This document shows positions 26,962 to 36,003 of a stretch of DNA of 64,000 bases, one piece after another. The stretch is from Xanthomarina sp. F2636L (GTDB lineage Bacteria > Bacteroidota > Bacteroidia > Flavobacteriales > Flavobacteriaceae), in contig NZ_JAPMLM010000055.1 of the NCBI RefSeq assembly GCF_026410195.1, forward strand, positions 62,001 through 126,000, in the 5' to 3' direction. The position numbers were made by a program, and so were the translations under genes. Positions within the stretch are counted from its first letter, which is position 1, and every line of letters starts with the position of its first letter. A model generated the notes under the pieces. The model was not told the origin of the DNA, did no database searches, and worked only from the letters and a program-made list of their open reading frames with translations.

Positions 26962-28134
26962 ATGTCTACAGAACGACTTTTCGACAATACTGAAATCGCT
27001 TTTTCGTTAAAAAGCAACTCAGAACTAAATAGAGCTTATTTACTGTTTAAAATGATATCTTACGAACCACTAGTAAAGGTTGGTAAATCGCTAACTAATT
27101 TTGCTATAAATGCAAATCTTCCTGTAGATAGTGTAATTAGGGCTACCGTTTTTGATCATTTTTGTGGTGGTATTAATGAAAAAGACTGTTTACCAGTAAT
27201 TGATGCCATGTATGAAAAGGGTGTTAGTTCTGTTTTAGACTTTTCGGTAGAAGGGAAAGAAGTAGATTCTTTTTTTGAAGCTGCCTCAGAAAAAACTTTG
27301 GAAATTATAAAATTTTCGCAAAACAAAGAAGCTATGCCAATAGCGGTTTTTAAACCTACAGGCTTTGGTAAGCCAACTCTGTATGTAAAAAAGAGTGAAG
27401 GTATTTCATTCACATCTGAAGAACAAAAGCAATGGGATAGAATAGAGGAGAGGTATGACATGGTTTGTAAGCTCGCCAAAGAAAGAGATGTAGAGTTATT
27501 AATTGATGCTGAAGAAAGTTGGATGCAAAAAGCTGTTGATGATTTGGTGTCAAAAATGATGCAAAAATATAATACTGAAAAACCTATTGTTTATAATACA
27601 CTACAGATGTATAGACACGATAGAATGGCTTTTTTAAAGGAAGAATTAGAACATGCTGAAGCAAATGGATATTTCTTAGGCTATAAGATTGTACGCGGAG
27701 CTTATATGGAAAAGGAAAATGAACGTGCTCTAAAAAAAGGATACCCTACGCCAATTTGTGAGAGTAAAGCTGCAACAGACGACAATTTTAATGAATCTGC
27801 TAAGTTTATTTTAGATCACTTGGACCGAATTTCTCTTTTCGCTGGAACACATAACGAAGCTAGTAGCTATCTTATTCTTGATTTAATGAAAGAAAAAGGG
27901 ATTGCTATAAACGATAACAGAGTGTGGTTTGGGCAACTTTATGGAATGAGCGATAATATTAGTTTTAATCTAGCAAAACTAGGTTATAATGTGGCTAAAT
28001 ATGTGCCATTTGGACCTGTTAAAGATGTGCTTCCTTATTTAATTCGTAGAGCAGAAGAAAACACGTCGGTTGCAGGACAAACAGGAAGAGAACTTATGCT
28101 ACTCTCTAAAGAAAAAGCAAGGAGAAGAAGTTAA
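26962..28134 (+). CDS. Proline dehydrogenase (single-domain, PutA-like)
   Basis: This 390-residue FAD enzyme oxidises proline to pyrroline-5-carboxylate. It has the beta8-alpha8 barrel pattern with LIDAEESWMQKAVDDL, NTLQMYRHDRM, KIVRGAYMEKENERA and the C-terminal RRAEENTSVAGQTGRE arginine motif that binds proline. I used ATG 26962 rather than the GTG at 26944, which is in the -7 box. It stands alone and convergent with the wzc operon, with only three bases between stop codons. The pyrroline-5-carboxylate dehydrogenase is not in this window. Confidence 0.94.
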   Translation: MSTERLFDNTEIAFSLKSNSELNRAYLLFKMISYEPLVKVGKSLTNFAINANLPVDSVIRATVFDHFCGGINEKDCLPVIDAMYEKGVSSVLDFSVEGKEVDSFFEAASEKTLEIIKFSQNKEAMPIAVFKPTGFGKPTLYVKKSEGISFTSEEQKQWDRIEERYDMVCKLAKERDVELLIDAEESWMQKAVDDLVSKMMQKYNTEKPIVYNTLQMYRHDRMAFLKEELEHAEANGYFLGYKIVRGAYMEKENERALKKGYPTPICESKAATDDNFNESAKFILDHLDRISLFAGTHNEASSYLILDLMKEKGIAINDNRVWFGQLYGMSDNISFNLAKLGYNVAKYVPFGPVKDVLPYLIRRAEENTSVAGQTGRELMLLSKEKARRRS

Positions 28135-28137
28135 GAT

Positions 28138-30492
28138 TTAAGAGAATTTCCACCATCTCTTTTTCTGAGGATGCACACCATAACCATAGCCATAACCGGA
28201 ACCTTTTTTATGATCAACATTATTTAGTAAAATAGTCATGTTTGGAAGTCTATTTTCTTTATACATACGTTCTGCTAATTCTAATTGTTTTTTTGAGATA
28301 TAGTTAGCCTTTGCAACAAAAATAAATAAGTCTGCAAACTTACTTATTAGTAAAGTGTCTGTAACCAGTCCTATAGCTGCAGTATCTACAATTATGTATT
28401 CATACATGTTTGATGTGTAGTCAAAGAGTTCTTTCACACGACTACTCATTAATAACTCAGCAGGATTAGGAGGAATTGTACCTGATGGAATAATATCAAA
28501 AAACTCGTTTTCTTTGTGTTTTACAATGACGTCTTGAATTTCAGTTTTTTTATTCCCAATAAAATTAGTTAATCCAAAATTATTTTCCACTTCTAGGTAA
28601 TTAGTTGCTTTTGGAACACGAATATCAGTTTCGATTAATAAGACTTTTTTTTCTGAAAAAGATAAAGATAATGCTAGGTTTGTTGCTGTATGAGATTTAC
28701 CTTCTTTACTAGTTGTTGAAGTAATAAAAATAACCTTAGCTCTGTTTTCAATATTCTGAAGCATAAACTCAGCATTGGTTCTAACCATTCTAAAGGCTTC
28801 TGCTTTTGGTGAATAGTCAACTCTATTTATAAGTTTTTTGTTTTTCTTAGATTTTGGAATATCACCAATAAAAGGAATGGTTACTTGTTTTTTAATATCA
28901 TTGATGTTATGAACTTTATCATCTAATAGATTTAGTAAGTAAATTAATACAACCGGAAAACCAAATCCTAAAATTAGTGCAGCTAAATACGTGATTGATT
29001 TTTTTGGTGCAACAGGTCTAGCAGGAGCATAAGCTGCATCAACTATTTTAGCATTTGGCGATGTTACACCATGTGTTATGGCTGCTTCTTCACGTTTCTC
29101 AAGTAAGTATAGATATAAGCCTTCTTTAATATCTTGTTGCCTTTTTATATCTCTAAATTGTCTTTGTTTTTTAGGAGCTGAATATATTTTAGAACTGATT
29201 CTTTGGTTTTCGGCAGCTAACGAATTATAATTCATTTCGTTAGTGTGTTTAATATTGTTTAAACTTTGAGATAGATTGGTTCTTAATTGATTTATTTGAT
29301 TTGAAAGATTGACAACAGTTGGGTTTTTTTCACTGGAATTTTTTAAAAGTCTGTTTTTTTCTAACACTAAGTTGTTGTATTGTTGTGTTAATTGTTCTAC
29401 AGAATTGTCAGCAATTCCTATGTTTGAAGGTAATAATTCGGTGTCAGACTTATCTTTGTTTATATGTTGATTCATATAGTCTATTAGTTGAATTTGCATG
29501 GCAGTTTCAACCAATCTACTTTCATTTTGTCTTTCACTTTCTAAATAGATATTAGATTGTGTAGCTAAATCTGTTAGTTTATTGGTTTTTTGAACCGTTT
29601 CGGCGTTTAAATCAACATCGCCTAATTCGGCAGAGACAATTTCTAGTCTTTTGCTAATAAATTCAGAAGTGGCATCAACTACTAATTGTTTGTCGTTTTG
29701 AACATCTTCATTATATTTTTCAATGAGCTTATCTAAAAATAAGCTAGCCTTTTCTTGAACATTATCGTTAATAGTCAAGGTAATAATGCTTGACATTTCT
29801 TGGTTTCCTATAATAAGATTTCCTTTGTATTTAGAAATAACCGTTTCAATGGGGTTAATTTTTATCTTAATATTAGATCCAATTTTAGTTGCAGATTCTC
29901 CAATTCTTGGAGTAATGGTAATAGCGCCAAAACTAGTAGGAATGCTTTCGCCAAAGGAATATACAGTGCCTTCGTCGTCAAGTTCAGCATCTTGATTGTT
30001 TTTAAAAGATATTTTTTCTGAAAAATTAATACCTTTTAAAAGAAACTTATTAGCCGATTGGATTTTGATGTTAAAAGTGGTATCAATAGTATGGATTACA
30101 GAGTCTGGAGCACTAAAATTAATTTTAAGTGGTGGGTTTAAGTATTCTTCCGTGGCTTTTATGCGTCCTTCAACAAAGTATTGAATGTTGAACTTTAAAT
30201 CCTTTACTGCTTGTTCAACAATAATTCTGGATTTAATAACTTCAATTTCATCTAAAACATTATTGTTTTCAGTTTTAAACAAGCCGTAATTTTGCAATTG
30301 TGAAATTTCTGGAAGTTTTTTATTAGATTCCGTTTCTTTAATTTTAATTTTTGCATTGGCTTGATATTGGTAATCTGCATAACGCAGATACAAGAAAGCA
30401 AGTGATACAGCAAAAACGACACATAGAATAATAAATTTCCACTTGTGTAAATATGGAGTGATAATTTCTTTAAAATCAATATTTTGGCTCAT
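28138..30492 (-). CDS. wzc: Wzc-like polysaccharide co-polymerase / tyrosine autokinase
   Basis: This 784-residue inner-membrane protein controls chain length and export of the polysaccharide. It has a first helix (about residues 16-33), a Wzz periplasmic domain with coiled-coil segments to about residue 480, a second helix (YLAALILGFGFPVVLIYLLN) and a cytoplasmic BY-kinase domain. The Walker A is STTSKEGKSHTATN, with Walker A' in LLIETDIRVPK. The tail GSGYGYGYGVHPQKKRWWKF holds a tyrosine cluster that is the usual site of autophosphorylation. It is the last gene of the wza-capD-aminotransferase operon and ends three bases from convergent proline dehydrogenase. Confidence 0.93.
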   Translation of the reverse strand: MSQNIDFKEIITPYLHKWKFIILCVVFAVSLAFLYLRYADYQYQANAKIKIKETESNKKLPEISQLQNYGLFKTENNNVLDEIEVIKSRIIVEQAVKDLKFNIQYFVEGRIKATEEYLNPPLKINFSAPDSVIHTIDTTFNIKIQSANKFLLKGINFSEKISFKNNQDAELDDEGTVYSFGESIPTSFGAITITPRIGESATKIGSNIKIKINPIETVISKYKGNLIIGNQEMSSIITLTINDNVQEKASLFLDKLIEKYNEDVQNDKQLVVDATSEFISKRLEIVSAELGDVDLNAETVQKTNKLTDLATQSNIYLESERQNESRLVETAMQIQLIDYMNQHINKDKSDTELLPSNIGIADNSVEQLTQQYNNLVLEKNRLLKNSSEKNPTVVNLSNQINQLRTNLSQSLNNIKHTNEMNYNSLAAENQRISSKIYSAPKKQRQFRDIKRQQDIKEGLYLYLLEKREEAAITHGVTSPNAKIVDAAYAPARPVAPKKSITYLAALILGFGFPVVLIYLLNLLDDKVHNINDIKKQVTIPFIGDIPKSKKNKKLINRVDYSPKAEAFRMVRTNAEFMLQNIENRAKVIFITSTTSKEGKSHTATNLALSLSFSEKKVLLIETDIRVPKATNYLEVENNFGLTNFIGNKKTEIQDVIVKHKENEFFDIIPSGTIPPNPAELLMSSRVKELFDYTSNMYEYIIVDTAAIGLVTDTLLISKFADLFIFVAKANYISKKQLELAERMYKENRLPNMTILLNNVDHKKGSGYGYGYGVHPQKKRWWKFS

Positions 30493-30516
30493 GGTTATTT
30501 TGTGCTCTTTAACAGT

Positions 30517-31305
30517 TTATCTTACAAGTATAGCGGCTATGGTTGCTAATGTTCCTACAGCAGAAATAATTAAAACGTAATTTTGGTTATAAGATGCAGA
30601 ACGTATTTTTGCAGGGTTTGGTTCTACATAAATCACATCATTTTGTTCTAGATAATAATTTGGTTGATTAACAACGTTTATCGATGTTAAATCGAATTTT
30701 GTAAAACGTTTTACACCATCTTGTTCTCTAATTAAAAAAATATTGTCTCTAACTCCATGGATGGTTAAGTCTCCTGCAAGACCTATAGCTTCTAAAAGTG
30801 AAATTTTTTCTTCTTCCACTTTAAAAGTACCAGGGTTGTTGACCTCACCCAAAACGGTAACCGTAAAATTAGTAAGCCTGATGTTAATTATGGGGTTATT
30901 TACGTATTCTGATATTTTTTCTTTAAGCATTAAAGATGCTTCATTCCTTGTTAATCCACCTAATTTTAACGTGCCTAAAACCGGGAACTCTATATTTCCA
31001 CTATCATCAATAATATATGTTTGAGCTGTAGCATTTCCTTGCGGATTAAGAGAGGTTAAAGAATTAGTAATAACAGGTAAATTAAAAGGTCTTACAGTTT
31101 CTGGATCTAAGGCAGAAACATTTATTGTTAGTAAATCGTTTGCTTTGTATTTGATTTCAGATTTAAAAACAGTTGAATTTAAACTGCTAAGTGGCTCGTC
31201 TTGAAAGTATATGATTTCTTGACTTGTAGTACAAGATGAAAAAGCAGCTACCACGATTATTGCAACTGTATATTGGAGTATATGTTTAAAAGATCTCACT
31301 TTCAT
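30517..31305 (-). CDS. wza: Wza-like polysaccharide export lipoprotein
   Basis: This 262-residue outer-membrane export protein begins with a signal sequence and lipobox AFSSC (Cys25). It then has a Poly_export domain (about residues 50-140, KANDLLTINVSALDPE) and SLBB domain (TVLGEVNNPGTFKVEEEKIS) and a C-terminal hydrophobic segment that spans the outer membrane as the octameric helical barrel. It works with Wzc to form the trans-envelope channel. It lies 24 bases upstream of wzc in the same transcript. Confidence 0.93.
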   Translation of the reverse strand: MKVRSFKHILQYTVAIIVVAAFSSCTTSQEIIYFQDEPLSSLNSTVFKSEIKYKANDLLTINVSALDPETVRPFNLPVITNSLTSLNPQGNATAQTYIIDDSGNIEFPVLGTLKLGGLTRNEASLMLKEKISEYVNNPIINIRLTNFTVTVLGEVNNPGTFKVEEEKISLLEAIGLAGDLTIHGVRDNIFLIREQDGVKRFTKFDLTSINVVNQPNYYLEQNDVIYVEPNPAKIRSASYNQNYVLIISAVGTLATIAAILVR

Positions 31306-31316
31306 ACTTAAAGATT

Positions 31317-33227
31317 TTAGCTTCTGTTTATTTTGTTTAGTACGTCGTATTTTGTGTTATTTGGGTTGTATTCTGCTACAATGTCCTTTATTTTAGAAAC
31401 AATTTCTATGTTTTGCGTATTTGGTCCTAAGTTACACAATTCATTAATAACATCTTTTACCTCTAAATTATTTAAAGATTTACATTTTGCAATCATTATT
31501 TTTTCATTATAAGTAGGTTTAGTGTTTTCGCCATCTACCAATAATTCTTCATATATTTTTTCTCCAGGTCTTAGTCCAGTAATCTTAATATTTATGTCTT
31601 CTGGGTATCTAAAACCAGATAAGGTAATCATGTTAACAGCTAAATCGAAAATCCGAACAGGTTTTCCCATATCAAACACAAAAATTTCCTGTCCTAATCC
31701 CATGGCTGCAGCTTCTAATACTAATTGAGAAGCTTCTGGAATGGTCATAAAATACCTAATAATATCTTTATGTGTTACCGTTAAAGGACCACCACTCTCT
31801 ATTTGTTTTTTAAATAACGGAATGACAGATCCATTGGAGCCTAATACATTTCCAAATCTGGTTATAATAAATTTGGTTTTACCTGCTGCTTCGGTATTTT
31901 GGCAGCAAACAATCATTTCTGCAATACGCTTTGTTGCTCCCATAACATTTGTTGGGTTTACGGCCTTATCTGTTGAGATTAGAATAAACTTATCAACTCC
32001 GTATTTTACAGACAAATTAATAACGTTTTTTGTTCCTCTAACGTTTACGCTTACAGCTTCGTATGGATTTTGCTCCATTAAGGGAACATGTTTGTAGGCT
32101 GCTGCATGGAAAACAATGTCTGGTTTGTATTGGTTAAAAATATTGTCAAGTCTAATTTGGTTTCTAATATCTGCAACTATGGATGTAATGTTTATCACAC
32201 CATTTCTATGTAGCTCTTGTTGTAAGTCGTATAAAGGTGACTCGGAGTTATCTATAAGAATTAGTTTTTTGAAATGATACCTTGTTAATTTTCTAACCAA
32301 CTCGCTTCCAATAGAGCCTGCAGAGCCAGTTACTATAATTACTTTATTATTATACTCTTCGGTTAACATTGGATTATCAATATTGATTGGTTCTCTACCA
32401 AGCAAATCTTCCAGATTTATATCTTTTATTTGACCAATGCTTAAATCTCCATCAATCCAGTTTTTAACAGCTGGTACAATTTTTACTTTTAGGTTTAAGG
32501 CAAATAGGTTGCTTGTTATTTGTAAAAGTCTATTGGAGTCAATACTTTGAATAGAGATAATAACCTCATCGATGCTGTTTTTTTCAATAAACTCTTTGGT
32601 TATTTTTTCAGGTTCATAAACATTAAGTAAGTTTATTTTTTTACCAGTCTTTCCTTCGTTATCATCAATAAAGCCTACAACTTTTATATTGCTTTTTGGA
32701 TCGTTAGAAACGGCATCGTAAGTAATCATTCCAGAAGTTCCTGCTCCATAAATTAGAACAGATTTTTGTTCTTCGTAATCTGTAACAATACTCCTATAGA
32801 GTGATTTTACGATAAACTTAGCGCCAACTAAAAAGAAAATGTTTAATAATAAATGAATGTAAATAATAGAGCCTGGAATATCGAAAATAATATCGAAATG
32901 ATATTCTCGGCTTAAAAAAGTAGTAACAATTAATATTGTAGCCAAAATATTAACGCCAATAATCAGATTTATTACGTCTTTAACTCCAGTAAATCTAACA
33001 ACACCTTTATGTGAGTTTACAATAATAAAACTAATTAAAGCCGCAATTAAAACAAAAGGGAGTTGTTTTAAAAACAGATCAAAATCAAAAATTATTTCAA
33101 AATTAAACCGAATTATATATGCAAGAAAAAATGTGAATGCAACAACGCATAAATCGAATAGCAAGACCAGCCACTTTGAAGCGTATTGATTTGATAATCT
33201 CCTTAATATGTTTATATATTTATTCAA
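31317..33227 (-). CDS. PglF/WbpM/CapD-type nucleotide-sugar 4,6-dehydratase
   Basis: This 636-residue enzyme has four N-terminal membrane helices (about residues 15-130), a CoA-binding-like Rossmann domain (SVLIYGAGTSGMITYDA) and a C-terminal extended SDR domain with VTGSAGSIGSELVRKL. The active site reads STDKAVNPTNVMGATKR. The usual YxxxK of SDR enzymes is MxxxK, as in PglF and WbpM, which dehydrate UDP-GlcNAc to a 4-keto-6-deoxy sugar. It feeds the aminotransferase gene immediately upstream at 33220, whose 3' end overlaps its start by 8 bases. Confidence 0.93.
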   Translation of the reverse strand: MNKYINILRRLSNQYASKWLVLLFDLCVVAFTFFLAYIIRFNFEIIFDFDLFLKQLPFVLIAALISFIIVNSHKGVVRFTGVKDVINLIIGVNILATILIVTTFLSREYHFDIIFDIPGSIIYIHLLLNIFFLVGAKFIVKSLYRSIVTDYEEQKSVLIYGAGTSGMITYDAVSNDPKSNIKVVGFIDDNEGKTGKKINLLNVYEPEKITKEFIEKNSIDEVIISIQSIDSNRLLQITSNLFALNLKVKIVPAVKNWIDGDLSIGQIKDINLEDLLGREPINIDNPMLTEEYNNKVIIVTGSAGSIGSELVRKLTRYHFKKLILIDNSESPLYDLQQELHRNGVINITSIVADIRNQIRLDNIFNQYKPDIVFHAAAYKHVPLMEQNPYEAVSVNVRGTKNVINLSVKYGVDKFILISTDKAVNPTNVMGATKRIAEMIVCCQNTEAAGKTKFIITRFGNVLGSNGSVIPLFKKQIESGGPLTVTHKDIIRYFMTIPEASQLVLEAAAMGLGQEIFVFDMGKPVRIFDLAVNMITLSGFRYPEDINIKITGLRPGEKIYEELLVDGENTKPTYNEKIMIAKCKSLNNLEVKDVINELCNLGPNTQNIEIVSKIKDIVAEYNPNNTKYDVLNKINRS

Positions 33228-34362
33228 AATAGGCCTTAATTACTTTTACTATTCGGTTTAATTCGTTTTTTGATAAGTTAGAACCGCTAGGCAGACACAT
33301 GGTCTTGTTATATATATCTTCAGAAACACCATTTAAATAACTAGGATACTCTTTAAAAACAGGTTGCAGATGCATGGGCTTCCAAGATGGTCTAGCTTCA
33401 ATATTATGTTCTTGTAATAATTTTATTAAATCTTCTCGCATTTGCTTAGTTGATAATTTAATACATGTTAACCATCTGTTTGAAAAAAAGCCTTCTGGCT
33501 CTATTAAAAAGTTAATATCTTTTATGCTTTCTAATTCGTTTAAATAATAACTATAATTTTTTCTTCTTAATGCCACGTAATTATCCAGCACTTCCATCTG
33601 TCCTCTTCCAATTCCTGCCAAAATGTTAGACATTCTATAGTTATATCCAATAACTTTATGAGAATATTCTATTCCTGGTTCTTTGGCTTGTGTTGCCAAA
33701 AAAATAGTTTTTGCTTTTGTTTCAGTGCTATTAGACACCAAAGCACCACCGCCAGAAGTAGTAATTATTTTATTCCCATTAAAAGACAAAACAGACAGTT
33801 TTCCAAAAGTGCCACACTTTTTGTTAAAATAACAGCTTCCTAAGGCTTCAGCGCTATCCTCCACAATTGGAATGTTATACTTGTTAGATATATTCTTTAT
33901 TTCGTTTACTTTATGTGGCATACCATAAAGATTAATTACAATGATTGCTTTAGGCTTTTTTCCTTTTTTTATTCTATCGTTAATAGCTTGTTCTAATAAA
34001 ATAGGGCACATATTCCAAGTGTCTGTTTCACTATCTACAAAAACCGGCTTTGCACCCAAATATAAAACTGGATTAACGGATGCTGCAAATGTTTTAGTTT
34101 GGCAAATTACTTCATCCTTACTTGTTACGTTTAATAACAGTAATGCTAAGTGAATGGCAGCTGTTCCTGTTGTTAATGCAGCCACATGGGCATTGACTCC
34201 TAAATAAGATTCCAAATCTTTTTCAAATCCATTAACATTAGGTCCCAAAGGAGCAATCCAATTGGTGTTGAATGCTTCTTTAATGAATTTCTCCTCATGA
34301 CCACTCATATGTGGTGCAGATAACCATATTTTAGAATTCAATTTTGATACATTTTTAGCCAT
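33220..34362 (-). CDS. DegT/DnrJ/EryC1 sugar aminotransferase (PglE-like)
   Basis: This 380-residue PLP enzyme most likely puts an amino group on the 4-keto sugar that the neighbouring dehydratase makes. The PLP lysine is in VLSFNGNKIITTSGGGAL, with a preceding EDSAEALGS and the substrate-facing NYRMSNILAGIGRGQ. It is the first gene of the operon that runs through the dehydratase and wza to wzc, so UDP-sugar synthesis and export share a transcript. PglE/PseC-type specificity is inference from the pairing. Confidence 0.92.
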   Translation of the reverse strand: MAKNVSKLNSKIWLSAPHMSGHEEKFIKEAFNTNWIAPLGPNVNGFEKDLESYLGVNAHVAALTTGTAAIHLALLLLNVTSKDEVICQTKTFAASVNPVLYLGAKPVFVDSETDTWNMCPILLEQAINDRIKKGKKPKAIIVINLYGMPHKVNEIKNISNKYNIPIVEDSAEALGSCYFNKKCGTFGKLSVLSFNGNKIITTSGGGALVSNSTETKAKTIFLATQAKEPGIEYSHKVIGYNYRMSNILAGIGRGQMEVLDNYVALRRKNYSYYLNELESIKDINFLIEPEGFFSNRWLTCIKLSTKQMREDLIKLLQEHNIEARPSWKPMHLQPVFKEYPSYLNGVSEDIYNKTMCLPSGSNLSKNELNRIVKVIKAYFE

Positions 34363-34749
34363 AGTAAATATCTACGTTTAAATAGCAATCGTCAAATAAA
34401 TACGATAAATAACTAATTTCTACGATTTTTGATTCTATTTAAATTAAAGTTATTCTTTAATCATAATAAAACGGTATTTAATCGTAAGGAATAAAAAAAA
34501 ATTATCGAATTTAAAAGCAAACATAATGCTTTTAAAAATGCTGAAAATTAAATAAAGGGAAGAGTTTTTATTTTTAATAAAAATGAATTGTGCTATTTAT
34601 AAGGCATAAATATACAAAAAAATCCAGATCAATTCTGATAATAATGACCGTTCATATTCCTTTTTATTTCATACATCTAAAATTTGAATGAATTCTCCTC
34701 TTATTCTATCTAAATTTATATTTTAGTTTTGAATCTACTTATTGTTAGA
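34363..34749. other. Divergent intergenic region inside the polysaccharide locus
   Basis: No gene was found in these 387 A+T-rich bases. They lie between the minus-strand wzc-side operon and the plus-strand acyltransferase pair. Long A- and T-runs (34460-34620) occur. The only feature I can name is a -7 box TAGTTTTG at 34724-34731 for the plus-strand genes. Confidence 0.5.
34724..34731 (+). promoter_or_regulatory. Promoter -7 box of the acyltransferase pair
   Basis: TAGTTTTG fits TAnnTTTG. It ends in the TTG at 34729, which lengthens the frame falsely. The ATG at 34750 lies 18 bases further on and matches the start of the paralogue. Confidence 0.5.
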
Positions 34750-36003
34750 ATGAATATAAACCCATTTAATTCTCAAACTTTCATTGATGTTTGGACCAAG
34801 CACTTTAATAAAAATGAGAAAGTATTTACTTTTAATTTTATTAAAAAAGCAAGTTTTACCAAACATAAGTCTCTACCATATTACATTAATGTTGGTAAAA
34901 ACTTAACAAATGGCTTAGATTATGAAATTTCGGAAAAAAATGAAACAGATTATAAAAACAAAGTATTTTTATTAAGAGACATTCCAACCTATTTTAATAT
35001 TCCAACATATAAAGAATACGGGGCTTTAAAACTGATAAAAATCTTTCAGTATGAAGGATACATTACTAAGGTTTCAAATTATAATAGTTTAGAAGATTAT
35101 TTAAATACCATATACAAATCTAATACGCGTTCTAAATTAAAAAGAAACATCAAGAGGCTTGAAGCTTGTTTTGATGTAGATTTCGTGATGCATTATGGAG
35201 ATATTTCTAAAGAACATTTTGATGATGTATTCCAGGAGTTTTATAACCTTTTCGAAAAACGTTATGCAAATAAACAGGAGCCTTGTGGGGAATTAAATCC
35301 AGTAATTTGGAATTATTATACAGAACTGGCATTTAAAATGATTAATGAAAGCACGGCCTCTTTATTTGTTGTTTATTGCGATAAAAAACCCATAGGAGTT
35401 ACTTTTAGTTATCATTTTGAAGATGCTTTAATTGAGGCGCTTACCGTGTTTGATATTGATTTCTATAGATATAATATAGGACATACTACCATTTTAAAAA
35501 TGCTTGAATGGAGTTTTGAAAACAATGTTAAAACCTTCGACTATACACAAGGAAATTTTGAGTATAAGAAACGATGGAGTAGCGACACCTACGATACACA
35601 TTATCATTTGTTTTATGATTCTAAATCAATAAAAAGTACTATTATAGCTAATTTTATTGAGTTTTATTTTAATTTTAAACGTGCTTTTAGAGAAAAAAAT
35701 TACAATAAAATTTATCATCAACTAAAATATAAAATGTTTGGATCTAATAAGCCAGATGCTGTGGTTATTGAATCCTATCATGTTAAAAAAATTGAAGAAA
35801 ATTTACCAGTTAAGAGTAATTTGAAAGCATTAGATTTAGAAAGTAATCAGTTTATATCTGTTAGAAGAGCTATTTATGATTTTCTATACATGAATCCGCA
35901 AAAAGCTAATACAATCCAACTATATGGAACACAAGACGTAGATAATTGTTTTTTTGCTTTTGGCGAAAAAGACATATTAAAAATTGTTAAAAATGAGTCG
36001 TAA
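34750..36003 (+). CDS. FemAB/BioF2-like acyltransferase, paralogue 1
   Basis: This 417-residue GNAT-fold protein belongs to the BioF2-like/FemAB group (PF13480 type). The acceptor domain lies at about residues 130-300 and includes NTRSKLKRNIKRLE, YGDISKEHFDDVFQEFYNL and the conserved NIGHTTILKMLEWSFEN followed by FDYTQGNFEYKKRWSS. This last block (asp-tyr...G.fEYKkrWs) is characteristic. Such proteins acylate or aminoacylate sugars or lipids. It is one of two tandem paralogues that share a layout throughout, both read against the rest of the locus. The start ATG was chosen by comparison of both N-termini (NINPF / SRNPF). A role in N-acylating the amino sugar is plausible (inference). Confidence 0.8.
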   Translation: MNINPFNSQTFIDVWTKHFNKNEKVFTFNFIKKASFTKHKSLPYYINVGKNLTNGLDYEISEKNETDYKNKVFLLRDIPTYFNIPTYKEYGALKLIKIFQYEGYITKVSNYNSLEDYLNTIYKSNTRSKLKRNIKRLEACFDVDFVMHYGDISKEHFDDVFQEFYNLFEKRYANKQEPCGELNPVIWNYYTELAFKMINESTASLFVVYCDKKPIGVTFSYHFEDALIEALTVFDIDFYRYNIGHTTILKMLEWSFENNVKTFDYTQGNFEYKKRWSSDTYDTHYHLFYDSKSIKSTIIANFIEFYFNFKRAFREKNYNKIYHQLKYKMFGSNKPDAVVIESYHVKKIEENLPVKSNLKALDLESNQFISVRRAIYDFLYMNPQKANTIQLYGTQDVDNCFFAFGEKDILKIVKNES

